Source: Methanobacteriota archaeon (GTDB taxonomy: Archaea; Methanobacteriota; Methanobacteria; Methanobacteriales; Methanobacteriaceae). Taken from it: 64,000 bases of DNA. Shown piece after piece: positions 1-7,722 of the stretch (positions within the stretch are counted from its first letter, which is position 1; every line of letters begins with the position of its first letter). The notes below the pieces were generated by a model, which worked only from the letters and a program-made list of their open reading frames with translations, was not told the origin of the DNA and made no database searches. Where the stretch lies: NCBI GenBank assembly GCA_023440975.1, contig JAEZRD010000108.1, forward strand, positions 1-64,000, given 5' to 3'. Both the position numbers and the translations under genes were made by a program.

Positions 1-921
1 TGTAAAATTTATATTAATTGAACCACCATTAATTGCGGTATTGTTGATTAGTGTGCAATTAGAAATGCATACATTATCAGCAAAATTTATATGAATTGAA
101 CCACCATTAATTGCGGTATTATTAATAAATGAAGAATTATGGACTTTTAAATTACTATTAAAATTTATAAAGATTGCTCCTCCACTACCATCCATAGCAG
201 TGTTATTAATGAATGAGGAATTAATAATAGTTACTTCTCCATTACTGTAGATTGCTCCTCCATCTTTACCTGCATTATTTCTTATAAATTTTGATTTACT
301 AATATTTAATGTTCCATTAGAATAAATTGCACCCCCTTCATTATTGTAGTCTGTTGCATTAACAAAGGTTAATCCAATAATATTTAAATTACCCGTATTA
401 TAAATGATATATCCATTTAGTTCCCCATTTAATATAGCTTCACCATCTGTAGTATCATGATATAAAGTTATATTTTTAGTAATGATATCATTAACAATTT
501 TATTATAGGTTCCACTTGAAAAATAGATAGTTCCACCATTATTTGCAATTTTTTGATATGCAGTCTCCCAATTAGTAGGATCTTCCAAGCTACCTTTAGC
601 ATCTGATAATCCATTAGGACTAATATAAATATTATTTGTATCATTTACACTTGATAAGACTGATAAGTTATTCACATCCAGTTTTACATTAGTATTATCA
701 ACTACAGTATCATTAGCATTACTGCTATGATAATAAGTATTGTTGATAGTGGTATTATTTACTAAATTAACTGTTGTAACAGTTGTATTAGATTCATTAA
801 TATTAGAGTTAGTATCAATTCCTTCATCAAATGTAATGTTATCAGTGGCACTAACTCCTGTTATCATGAAAAATAGTAGGATTAATACACTAAAAAACAT
901 TAGTTTATTTTTAGCTCTCAT
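1..921 (-). CDS. Adhesin-like surface protein, 5' portion (runs off window)
   Basis: The reading frame is open for 307 codons from an ATG at 921 to the window edge, so only the N-terminal part is seen. It starts with a typical signal peptide (a short basic stretch, then a hydrophobic run ending near residue 25 with GVSA). An Asn/Thr-rich linker follows, then right-handed beta-helix-type repeats in which SFINNTA and GGAIYSNG motifs recur about every 25 residues. Such proteins are abundant on the surface of Methanobrevibacter and Methanosphaera and are thought to bind host or partner cells; that role is inferred here. A candidate TATA box lies near 979-987 and a GTGAT ribosome site lies just upstream. 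The first 130 bases are near-identical repeats. Confidence 0.85.
   Translation of the reverse strand, partial: MRAKNKLMFFSVLILLFFMITGVSATDNITFDEGIDTNSNINESNTTVTTVNLVNNTTINNTYYHSSNANDTVVDNTNVKLDVNNLSVLSSVNDTNNIYISPNGLSDAKGSLEDPTNWETAYQKIANNGGTIYFSSGTYNKIVNDIITKNITLYHDTTDGEAILNGELNGYIIYNTGNLNIIGLTFVNATDYNNEGGAIYSNGTLNISKSKFIRNNAGKDGGAIYSNGEVTIINSSFINNTAMDGSGGAIFINFNSNLKVHNSSFINNTAINGGSIHINFADNVCISNCTLINNTAINGGSININFT
4..130. repeat. Near-identical 78-bp-period repeat inside the adhesin gene
   Basis: A segment of about 47 bases beginning at 4 recurs at 82 with very few differences, giving a period of 78 bases or 26 codons. It encodes the INNTAINGGSI unit of the beta-helix. The DNA identity is higher than the protein repeat alone would need, which suggests recent duplication or gene conversion. 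Confidence 0.75.
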
Positions 922-1110
922 TTTAAATCAATCACTTAATAATTAAAAAAAATATTATAATGCATTTTTTAAAATTCATTTTATATAACATAATATGGAA
1001 AAAAATTAGTGAAAAATAATTAAATTGAGGCTGAATCATTTTTTTTATTTTTTTATAATTGAAAAAATGTTGCATTATACGAAGTGCAATTTCAAATTAT
1101 AGTTATTAAT

Positions 1111-1866
1111 GGAAACGGACACATTATTAATTGTATTGATATTACCAATGCATTCCTTATTTCAGGAACATTCACTAATTGTAGAAGTCTTAATGGTGAT
1201 ATTTCTAAAAATAATGCTTATGGTGATGCTATTCTCTCTTAAAGTACTGGAACTTTAATTGTACATTCACAAATAATTTAGTATATGGGAATGGGGTTGT
1301 GTATGGTATGAGAACATTCACTTCTGCAATTTCTAATTTAATTCTTATGAACTCCTTTTATTAATAATACTGCAACTCAAGGTTGTGTTTTATTAGTTAT
1401 AATAGTCAAATGTGATAGTTAATATAAAATGGTTTAAATTTCTTAAGTAATTATGTTAATCAAGTATCATCTGTAGAAACTCAATGTCCAACATGGTGGA
1501 TGTTTTTATGTTGATTGTGCAAAGTTTAATGTAATAAACTCTAATTTTACAACTAATACTGCTACTTTACAAGGTTATATTTTTATAACATTTTGATAAC
1601 TTATTAGTATAACTCTACTTTTATTGGTAATAATGCATTAAGAGGTGGAGCATTATTCGCATATTCTCTAGATTATTCCAATATTAGTGTTTTAACTTCA
1701 CTCAAAATAATGCAGTAAATGGTGGAGGAGTTTTATACTTTGGAGATTCTTCACTAGTTAATGTTACATTCTCTAACTTCAACAATAAAACAGCAGACTA
1801 GGTGGAGCAATAGGTGTTTTAAGAGTTAACAAAGTTTATTTCCACAATTATAACAGAACAAATCAC
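1111..1866 (+). pseudogene. Decayed adhesin-like protein remnant
   Basis: No long frame is open here, yet short stretches in different plus-strand frames read as adhesin beta-helix repeats. Around 1111-1240 the frame gives GTFTNCRSLNGDISKNNAYG and ends in TAA. About 1260-1365 gives CTFTNNLVYGNG in another frame. FINNTATQG follows near 1360-1385, and NNAVNGGGVLYFG then NVTFSNFNNKTAD lie near 1700-1800. At least five frame changes or stops separate these pieces. No start or signal peptide is visible, so the remnant is also truncated at the 5' end. It points toward the M48 peptidase gene and overlaps its 3' end slightly. It resembles the intact adhesin on the opposite strand at the window start. 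Confidence 0.75.
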
Positions 1867-2872
1867 CATCTTTAATTTCCACACCACAATTTGGACATTT
1901 CAACACATCAAATTCACGCCCACAATTACTACAAAAAACAGCATCTAAATCTGCAGGAGTCCCACAATATGGACAAAATTTCATTTTATCGTTAGAATTA
2001 GATATTAAATTCTTATCAGTTGAAAAATCAGTTTGATTAACTGGTTCTGTTTTATCCGGTGAATCTGCTAAAAGAGGCATACTATAAATATCTTTTTGAT
2101 TATCTATCTCAGTAATAATCTGCTTCATTGCATTAATTCTTTTATCATCCGAAGGGTGAGTAGAAAAAAAATCATGAGTATTAGAATTATTTTCACTCAT
2201 ACTTTGCCAAAAAGCAGGAATATTCCGAATATTATAACCTGCTAAATAAATAATCATCATACCTAACTTATCTGCTTCTAATTCCTGTGTTCTTCCAAAA
2301 GGCATCATTAAAAAATATGCAGAACCAATATCTGCCACATTAGCAGCAGCATATGCAAGATTACCTAATTCTCCTAAACCCATTAAACCAAGAGCTATAC
2401 CTCCAACTCTTGCAGCAGTAGTTATAGTAGTTTCAGCTGTCTGTCTGCTTGCTTGAGTTCTTGAATGATCTAATAAAGCATGAGCCATTTCATGACCTAA
2501 AATAAATGCTACCTTCTCCTCAGTATCTGCAATTGATAATATCCCAGAATACATAACAATTTTACCACCAGGCATACAAAAAGCATTCACTGTATCACTA
2601 GAAATTAAGTGAAATTCCCAATCATAATAATTTTCAGTATAATCAGACCTTCCAATTTGTGATAAATAATCTTCAACTGCAGTAATTAAGTTTTTAGCAA
2701 CATTAAATACATTCTGTCCTGCAACTGTATTATCTAATAATTGAGCTTGATTAATAACATTATAATATTCATTATAAGATTGATTTAAAAATTTATCATC
2801 ATCAACAATATCAAAGTGTTTCTTTCCAGTAAAAGGATTTATTGCACTTCTATCATTTTTACTCATAATCAC
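1826..2872 (-). CDS. M48 family zinc metallopeptidase with C-terminal zinc ribbons
   Basis: The protein has the M48 active-site motif HEMAH at residues 127-131 and the downstream ELEAD at 197-201 that supplies the third zinc ligand, as in Ste24/HtpX/Loi-type peptidases. A hydrophobic Ala/Gly-rich stretch lies between them (about 150-190), but there is no clear signal peptide. The last 50 residues hold two CxxC...CxxC zinc ribbons (CPYC/CSNC and CPNC/CYNC), common appendages on archaeal proteins. It probably cleaves cytoplasmic or membrane-associated substrates; the target is unknown. The frame opens with GTG at 2872; an ATG at 2866 is an alternative. A GGGGG ribosome site at 2877-2881 fits either. 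The gene stands alone downstream of the adhesin remnant. Confidence 0.85.
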   Translation of the reverse strand: MIMSKNDRSAINPFTGKKHFDIVDDDKFLNQSYNEYYNVINQAQLLDNTVAGQNVFNVAKNLITAVEDYLSQIGRSDYTENYYDWEFHLISSDTVNAFCMPGGKIVMYSGILSIADTEEKVAFILGHEMAHALLDHSRTQASRQTAETTITTAARVGGIALGLMGLGELGNLAYAAANVADIGSAYFLMMPFGRTQELEADKLGMMIIYLAGYNIRNIPAFWQSMSENNSNTHDFFSTHPSDDKRINAMKQIITEIDNQKDIYSMPLLADSPDKTEPVNQTDFSTDKNLISNSNDKMKFCPYCGTPADLDAVFCSNCGREFDVLKCPNCGVEIKDGDLFCYNCGNKLC

Positions 2873-2972
2873 AAAACCCCCTTTTTGTTTTAAAAATGAT
2901 TTTAAATGTTATAATCTTTAATTTTTATGATATTGTGTTTTAAAAAAATAAAAAAAAATAGAGAAAAAGGAT

Positions 2973-3908
2973 TTAATATTTATAAAATCCTTCTCCAGCA
3001 TTAATACCAGTTTTTCCAGCATCAATTTTTTCTTTAAGCATTGCAGCAATCTTACCTGGAATAGTTTCAATATCTTGAGCTTCAGGATTCATACTTACAA
3101 TGTTATATGCAGTTGTTAAACCTACAAGATCTAATATTCTAAATGGTCCTGAAGGAGCACCAGTAGCTAACATCCAAGTTTTATCAATAGTTTCTGGTTC
3201 TGCAACACCATTCGCATATAAAGCTTCAGCAGCATTTAAGAATGGAACAAGCATACTGTTTAAAATATATCCTGGTTGTTCTTTCTTAAGTTCTAATGGA
3301 ACCATACCAATATCAGATGCAAAACCAACTACAACATCATAATATTCTTGTTCAGTTCCAGGGTGTCCCATAATTTCTGCAGTATTGTTTTTCCAGATTT
3401 CATTTGCAAAGTGTAATGCTAAATATTTTTCTGGACGACCAGTATATTCTGCAAATGCACTAGGAAGCATAGTTGAAGAATTAGTTGCAATAATAGTTTT
3501 TTCAGGTATATGTTTAGCTAATTCTTCATAAAATGGAATTTTTTGTTTAGGATCTTCAGCAATAGCTTCAATAATTAAATCAGCATCAGCACCAGCTTCT
3601 TCATAACTAGTTGTTAATGTTAAACTTTCATAAGCTTCTTCCACTTTTGTTTTGAGTTCATCAATTTCATCATCAGTTAACTCTTTTTTATCAGTGAATC
3701 CACGGCAATATGCTTCGGGAGTTGTTTTCATTTGTTCTAATGTTTCTAAGTAAATGTTTTTTAGTCTGTCAAATTTAGGTTGTGCTCTTCCAATTGAACC
3801 TTCACTACGTAACCATACTGTTACATCAAAACCTTTAAAAGCAGTTTGGAATGCAATTTGACTACCTAAAACTCCTCCACCGGCAACAACAACTTTTTTA
3901 ATACTCAT
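2973..3908 (-). CDS. 3-hydroxyacyl-CoA dehydrogenase family protein (NAD-dependent)
   Basis: An N-terminal Rossmann fold shows a GGGVLGSQ dinucleotide-binding loop right after the start. The central part has HFANEIW, matching the catalytic His region of 3-hydroxyacyl-CoA dehydrogenases. The C-terminal domain shows the family signature GPFRILDLVGL and ends in GFYKY. The length of about 311 residues fits the single-domain HADH/3-hydroxybutyryl-CoA dehydrogenase family. I place the start at the ATG at 3908 because GGAGG lies 7 bases upstream; the longer frame to 3923 would put that site inside the gene. Hydrogenotrophic methanogens have no fatty acid beta-oxidation, so the true substrate is unclear and transfer from gut bacteria is possible. 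It appears monocistronic, with a palindrome upstream. Confidence 0.8.
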   Translation of the reverse strand: MSIKKVVVAGGGVLGSQIAFQTAFKGFDVTVWLRSEGSIGRAQPKFDRLKNIYLETLEQMKTTPEAYCRGFTDKKELTDDEIDELKTKVEEAYESLTLTTSYEEAGADADLIIEAIAEDPKQKIPFYEELAKHIPEKTIIATNSSTMLPSAFAEYTGRPEKYLALHFANEIWKNNTAEIMGHPGTEQEYYDVVVGFASDIGMVPLELKKEQPGYILNSMLVPFLNAAEALYANGVAEPETIDKTWMLATGAPSGPFRILDLVGLTTAYNIVSMNPEAQDIETIPGKIAAMLKEKIDAGKTGINAGEGFYKY

Positions 3909-3940
3909 ATTTATTTCCTCCATTTTTTATAAATTATAAA

Positions 3941-3961
3941 AACTATAAAAAGTTTATAGTT
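3941..3961. promoter_or_regulatory. Operator-like palindrome upstream of the hydroxyacyl-CoA dehydrogenase gene
   Basis: The sequence AACTATAAA, a 3-base spacer, then TTTATAGTT forms a perfect 9-bp inverted repeat. It starts 33 bases upstream of the ATG at 3908, within the expected core promoter zone, so it could be a repressor site. Function is inferred from position only. Confidence 0.4.
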
Positions 3962-4243
3962 AATTGATTATAGGGACAAACTATATTATAAATCTTATTA
4001 TTTTATTCAGCTTTTTAAAAAACTTTTTTTAAATTTTTATAATTATAAAAGTTTACTAGAGTATGTTTTTAACTTCATACTTTTTAAAATAGAATAATAA
4101 AAGAATATTACTTTTATTTAAACATTTAGAATGTTTTTATAAATCTTTTAATATTTTAGCTAAAGTAATGCTATTTGTATTTGCAGTTTTATAAGTAAAA
4201 ATTATTGAAATAAATATTTTAATAAAATTTTTTTTAAAAAATA
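3962..4243. other. AT-rich intergenic stretch
   Basis: The roughly 280 bases between the palindrome and the upp terminator are almost pure A and T with scattered T runs. No open frame, repeat or RNA gene could be supported here. It must hold the rest of the promoter for the minus-strand gene ending at 2973. Confidence 0.5.
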
Positions 4244-4258
4244 AGTTATCCGATAACT
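4230..4258 (-). terminator. Hairpin terminator of upp
   Basis: Read on the minus strand, AGTTATC, a single G, and GATAACT form a 7-bp stem that overlaps the upp stop codon. A T-rich run (TATTTTTT) follows directly. This resembles an intrinsic terminator. Archaeal termination mainly needs the T run, so the hairpin's role is less sure. Confidence 0.55.
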
Positions 4259-4898
4259 AAAGAGGTTCACCAAATGATAAATCTCCTGCATCACCAAGAC
4301 CTGGAACAATATACCCTTTATCATTAATGGTATCCTCTATTTTACAAGTATAAATATCCATGTCCGGATAATTTTCTTGTAAACGATTAATACCCAATTT
4401 AGCACTAATAACAGAGAAAAAAACTAATTTTTTAGGTTTACCATATTTATCTAACTTATAAATTTTATCTAAAAACTTATGAATTGAATTTCCAGTTGCA
4501 AGCATTGGATCAGGAATTATAACAATTTTATCCTTTAAATTGGGCAATTTAATATAATCCATATTCACATTAAATGGAGGGACATCTTCCCTCCATTCAC
4601 CTGCAAAACCTGAAGAAGCTTCTGGAAAAACATCAAGCACACTCATACTAAGAGGTACAGCTGCTCTGAGAATTGAAATAATAACAATATCTTCCCTACA
4701 ACTTATCTTAACACCTTTAGCTTCACCAAGAGGAGTTTCAACTATTATTTCCTCGCGAGGTAAAGTTTCTGCAAATTCATAACTGATTATATGTCCAATT
4801 TCACTTAAACCTTCACGAAAAGTTTTACTATCCACACCTTTAGTGCGTATTCGTGTTAAAGTTTCTTGGGCAACTACATTATCTACTATCTTAATCAT
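4257..4898 (-). CDS. upp: Uracil phosphoribosyltransferase
   Basis: This enzyme joins uracil and PRPP to make UMP in pyrimidine salvage. The sequence shows the type I phosphoribosyltransferase PRPP loop PDPMLATGNS and the upstream ILRAAVPL motif that contacts pyrophosphate. It ends in the family's C-terminal uracil-binding region with PGLGDAGD. At 213 residues it is the usual length. The start is ATG at 4898. The neighbouring upstream gene on the same strand (aTrm56) ends 9 bases before it, so the two are probably co-transcribed. A hairpin terminator overlaps the stop. Confidence 0.93.
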   Translation of the reverse strand: MIKIVDNVVAQETLTRIRTKGVDSKTFREGLSEIGHIISYEFAETLPREEIIVETPLGEAKGVKISCREDIVIISILRAAVPLSMSVLDVFPEASSGFAGEWREDVPPFNVNMDYIKLPNLKDKIVIIPDPMLATGNSIHKFLDKIYKLDKYGKPKKLVFFSVISAKLGINRLQENYPDMDIYTCKIEDTINDKGYIVPGLGDAGDLSFGEPL

Positions 4899-4907
4899 AA
4901 AAAACTT

Positions 4908-5453
4908 TTACTCCATTTTGTTTTCTTCATGAATATTAACAGTTTTACCATGAGCAGTAGGTATAACCTCAAAAACAGGTTCATTAAAATCTAAGTTAAA
5001 TTCTTTTCCATCCATAAGCATGTGTTGGAAAACTGCTAAAGCAGCAACTTCACTATGAGGTTGAGTAGTAACACTAACATTCCAATCACTATTCTTATAA
5101 ACCTTTGTTGGAACTTTAGCACCACCAACAACAATTAAAATATCCTCATCACATTCTCTAACTTCATCTATGATTTCATTAGCTTGTGAACCGTACATTG
5201 TTAAATGAACAATTTTTCCACCGTTGTCTCTCCAATCTGTAATAACTTTCATAAAATTCTTTTCATATTCTACTTGAAAGTCTCCACCCCAACGGTTAAC
5301 AATATCCCTAACATTATTCATTAACCTATGATCCTCTTCTCCACTTAACCAAACTTTACTTGCACCAAAAGCTCTTGAAGTTAAGCAAACATGGGTTGTT
5401 ATACGAGTATCTCTTTTTAAACGATGATCTAATCTTAAAACATTTACATTCAT
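4908..5453 (-). CDS. trm56: tRNA (cytidine(56)-2'-O)-methyltransferase, aTrm56
   Basis: The N-terminus VNVLRLDHRLKRDTRITTHVC is diagnostic of archaeal Trm56, a SPOUT-fold enzyme that methylates the 2'-OH of C56 in the T-loop of tRNA using S-adenosylmethionine. The region with DILIVVGGAKVP and the following VTTQPHSEVAALAVF matches the knotted SAM-binding site. About 181 residues is normal. The frame extends to an ATG at 5462, but family members begin with MxVxVLRLxHR, so I prefer the ATG at 5453. It sits between cobS and upp on the same strand, with short gaps. Confidence 0.92.
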   Translation of the reverse strand: MNVNVLRLDHRLKRDTRITTHVCLTSRAFGASKVWLSGEEDHRLMNNVRDIVNRWGGDFQVEYEKNFMKVITDWRDNGGKIVHLTMYGSQANEIIDEVRECDEDILIVVGGAKVPTKVYKNSDWNVSVTTQPHSEVAALAVFQHMLMDGKEFNLDFNEPVFEVIPTAHGKTVNIHEENKME

Positions 5454-5494
5454 AATTATCATATATCCATTTTTTTACATTAAAATTATTTTTT

Positions 5495-6295
5495 TTATAC
5501 AATAGCCATAAAAGGAATAAGCATTATTAAAAGTGAAAACATACGAGCAATTTCATTACTAGCACCTAAAACATCACCAGTAGCAACTTTCATATGTCTT
5601 TTACATATAAGTGAAGTTAATCCACCACCAAGTATTCCTCCAAGAACACCAAAAGCTCCAAGGTAAGGATTTATAATCATAGCAATCACTAAACAAATTA
5701 CAATACTAAGTAAATACTTTGGAATGGTCATATATTTAATGAAAGCTCTACCAGTACCATTATAATAAGGTTGACTTGTAGCACATACAGTAGTTAATCC
5801 TAATTTAGCACACATTTCGCTTATTAAAAGTATCCAGATTAAATTATTACCAATAAATGTGAAATAACATGTAATAGTAATAATACTAACTAAAAATAAT
5901 GAAGCTATAGCACCAGTACCAATTAAAGAATCTCTCATCACACTAATTTTCTTCTCAGGAGTCCCCTGAAACATCACAGCATCACTAAAATCAAGTAAAC
6001 CATCTAAATGATGACAACCATTAATTAAAATAAAAAATGCAAATACTAAACATGCAGTTAAAAAATTAGGGAATAATAAAACATATTTTAAGAAGTATAC
6101 TATTATAACACCTAATAAACCAACAAAAGCATTAATTACAGGCCAAAACCAAGTCATCTTAGCCATTTCATCAATAGTTGTATAAACATTAATTGGAATT
6201 ATAGTTGAAAATGTGAATAGTCCAAGTATAGAACGCCAAACTGAAGGTTTTTCTTTTCTAAAATAATCATCACGAGTCTTATCAATATCAGTCAT
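5495..6295 (-). CDS. cobS: Adenosylcobinamide-GDP ribazoletransferase (cobalamin synthase)
   Basis: CobS joins adenosylcobinamide-GDP and alpha-ribazole (phosphate) in the last steps of cobamide assembly at the membrane. The motif NGCHHLDGLLDFSDA, followed by MRDSLIGTGA, is the signature of this family, and about seven hydrophobic segments are visible over 266 residues. Cobamides are needed for the methyltransferase Mtr and, in many species, methanol use. The gene lies directly downstream of a CbiS-like gene (gap about 35 bases), consistent with a two-gene cobamide operon. Confidence 0.93.
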   Translation of the reverse strand: MTDIDKTRDDYFRKEKPSVWRSILGLFTFSTIIPINVYTTIDEMAKMTWFWPVINAFVGLLGVIIVYFLKYVLLFPNFLTACLVFAFFILINGCHHLDGLLDFSDAVMFQGTPEKKISVMRDSLIGTGAIASLFLVSIITITCYFTFIGNNLIWILLISEMCAKLGLTTVCATSQPYYNGTGRAFIKYMTIPKYLLSIVICLVIAMIINPYLGAFGVLGGILGGGLTSLICKRHMKVATGDVLGASNEIARMFSLLIMLIPFMAIV

Positions 6296-6329
6296 TTAAA
6301 TCAAAACATCCTAAATCTAATTTCTTATT

Positions 6330-7490
6330 TTATTCCTCAAATATTTTACTCATACAACCAGCAATTAAACCAGCAAAAATATCATCTAACATTGGACCTA
6401 AACCGAAAATTATTCCAGGTTTAGCTTCATCATAACGTTTAAAGTTAAAAGTAGCTTTAGTACCTGCTATCTGATTACTAATGGCTAAACCTAATACTTC
6501 ATCAGTATATAAATAAGCTGGATCATCACTAATATCTACTTCACGTAAACGATTATTTTGGAAGTCTTCTTCAGTACGTATAGCAGCCATAAGTAAAGTA
6601 ATCACATTAATATCAGTTAAACTTTTTAAGATTTCTGCTTCAAGTTTTTCTTTTAATTCATCAGTTATTTTAACGCCAACACATAAATCAAGTCCTGCTT
6701 CTACTAAATCTCCAATTTGTATTCCTTCAGAAACTAAATAATCTAATATTCCAAAATTTAAACCCATTTTTTTCACTGCATCTTCACAATTAATAATTAT
6801 TGATTCTTCAATTTGGTTTAAAAATTCTGGGATATCAATGTAATCATCATCATAAGTGGCTTGTGTAATGTCTACACCTACATCCATAACAGATTCATCA
6901 TTAATACTATCTTCTGGAAGGTTAGATGCAATAACAAGGAAATCTTCTTTATTTAAAAGGTTATTTATGTGTAGGGGTAAATGTAAACTTTCAAAAAATC
7001 TTGTTTTTGCTTTTATACATGTTTTATAAATTTCGATTAGAAGTTTTGGGCTTAAAGATTTGTTTATTAATATGATTTGTCCAAGATTAATTTCAGCATC
7101 AATAAATCCTTTTGGACTATTTGCAACTTTTAAACTTTCAGTGAAGTCTTCAATTGTTATGTCGTTGCTCATTATGTTAATGATGCTGTATTCTTCATAG
7201 GAATTTGTGAAGTTATCTAATTTTTTAAAATCATCTGCAATGTAACTGCCTGTGATGTTGTTTTCATCCATTAAATCTTCAGTTAATTCTATGAATTCGT
7301 CAAAATTTAGGTCTTTGCTTTTTAAGGTATCTTGAGATAATATTAAGATGTTTTCTGTAATGTCTATGCCGTCACTTACATCTAAATCGCTGAATGTTAA
7401 GAAATAGTCAGGATTATTTATACAGATATGTTTGTTATCTGTTGTGATTTTTATATTGTTTAAATCGGTTTCTTGTTTTGGCTTTTCCAA
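6330..7490 (-). CDS. CbiS-like protein: degenerate CbiZ-like domain plus CobZ alpha-ribazole-phosphate phosphatase
   Basis: The C-terminal 150 residues, with KPGIIFGLGPMLDDIFAGL, match the PgpA-like phosphatase CobZ that removes the phosphate of alpha-ribazole phosphate or cobamide phosphate. The N-terminal half resembles adenosylcobinamide amidohydrolase CbiZ in outline (a region near residue 145 reading INLGQIILINKSLSPKLL). The Gly/Thr-rich ATGTGTD-type stretch I expect of CbiZ is not there, and a Lys replaces the usual Glu in the EAK motif. CbiZ-CobZ fusions are known as CbiS from Methanopyrus. The phosphatase half is likely active; amidohydrolase activity is doubtful. The start is TTG at 7490, preceded by GAGGA. 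CobS follows downstream. The N-terminal coding half is rich in C-ending codons, unlike the C-terminal half. Confidence 0.75.
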   Translation of the reverse strand: MEKPKQETDLNNIKITTDNKHICINNPDYFLTFSDLDVSDGIDITENILILSQDTLKSKDLNFDEFIELTEDLMDENNITGSYIADDFKKLDNFTNSYEEYSIINIMSNDITIEDFTESLKVANSPKGFIDAEINLGQIILINKSLSPKLLIEIYKTCIKAKTRFFESLHLPLHINNLLNKEDFLVIASNLPEDSINDESVMDVGVDITQATYDDDYIDIPEFLNQIEESIIINCEDAVKKMGLNFGILDYLVSEGIQIGDLVEAGLDLCVGVKITDELKEKLEAEILKSLTDINVITLLMAAIRTEEDFQNNRLREVDISDDPAYLYTDEVLGLAISNQIAGTKATFNFKRYDEAKPGIIFGLGPMLDDIFAGLIAGCMSKIFEE

Positions 7491-7722
7491 TATAATTCCT
7501 CTATTATTTTTTTATATTTGTTGGTAAGTTTATGTGTCGGTTTTATATATGATATCACACAAATTATAGTTGTCAAAGTTAACTATTAACTTAAGCAACA
7601 ATTAGTAAAATAAGAAAAATACATTAATTTACTATAAATTAATTATTATATATTATTTTCAACATATTAAACATTAACAATATAAAAACCAATAAACCAA
7701 AAAAACTAAGGAGCAAAAACAC
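7491..7722. promoter_or_regulatory. Divergent promoter region, cbiS-like / larC
   Basis: These 232 bases separate two divergently read genes. A TATA-like element TTTTATATATG lies near 7540-7550. The stretch TAACTATTAACTTAAG near 7580 is another AT-rich candidate. No operator could be assigned with confidence. Base composition of the flanking coding strands changes sharply around this region. Confidence 0.4.

Noticed and set aside
740..946. 68-codon plus-strand frame over the adhesin start
   Set aside because: It is the reverse of the adhesin signal peptide and Asn/Thr region, without a ribosome site.
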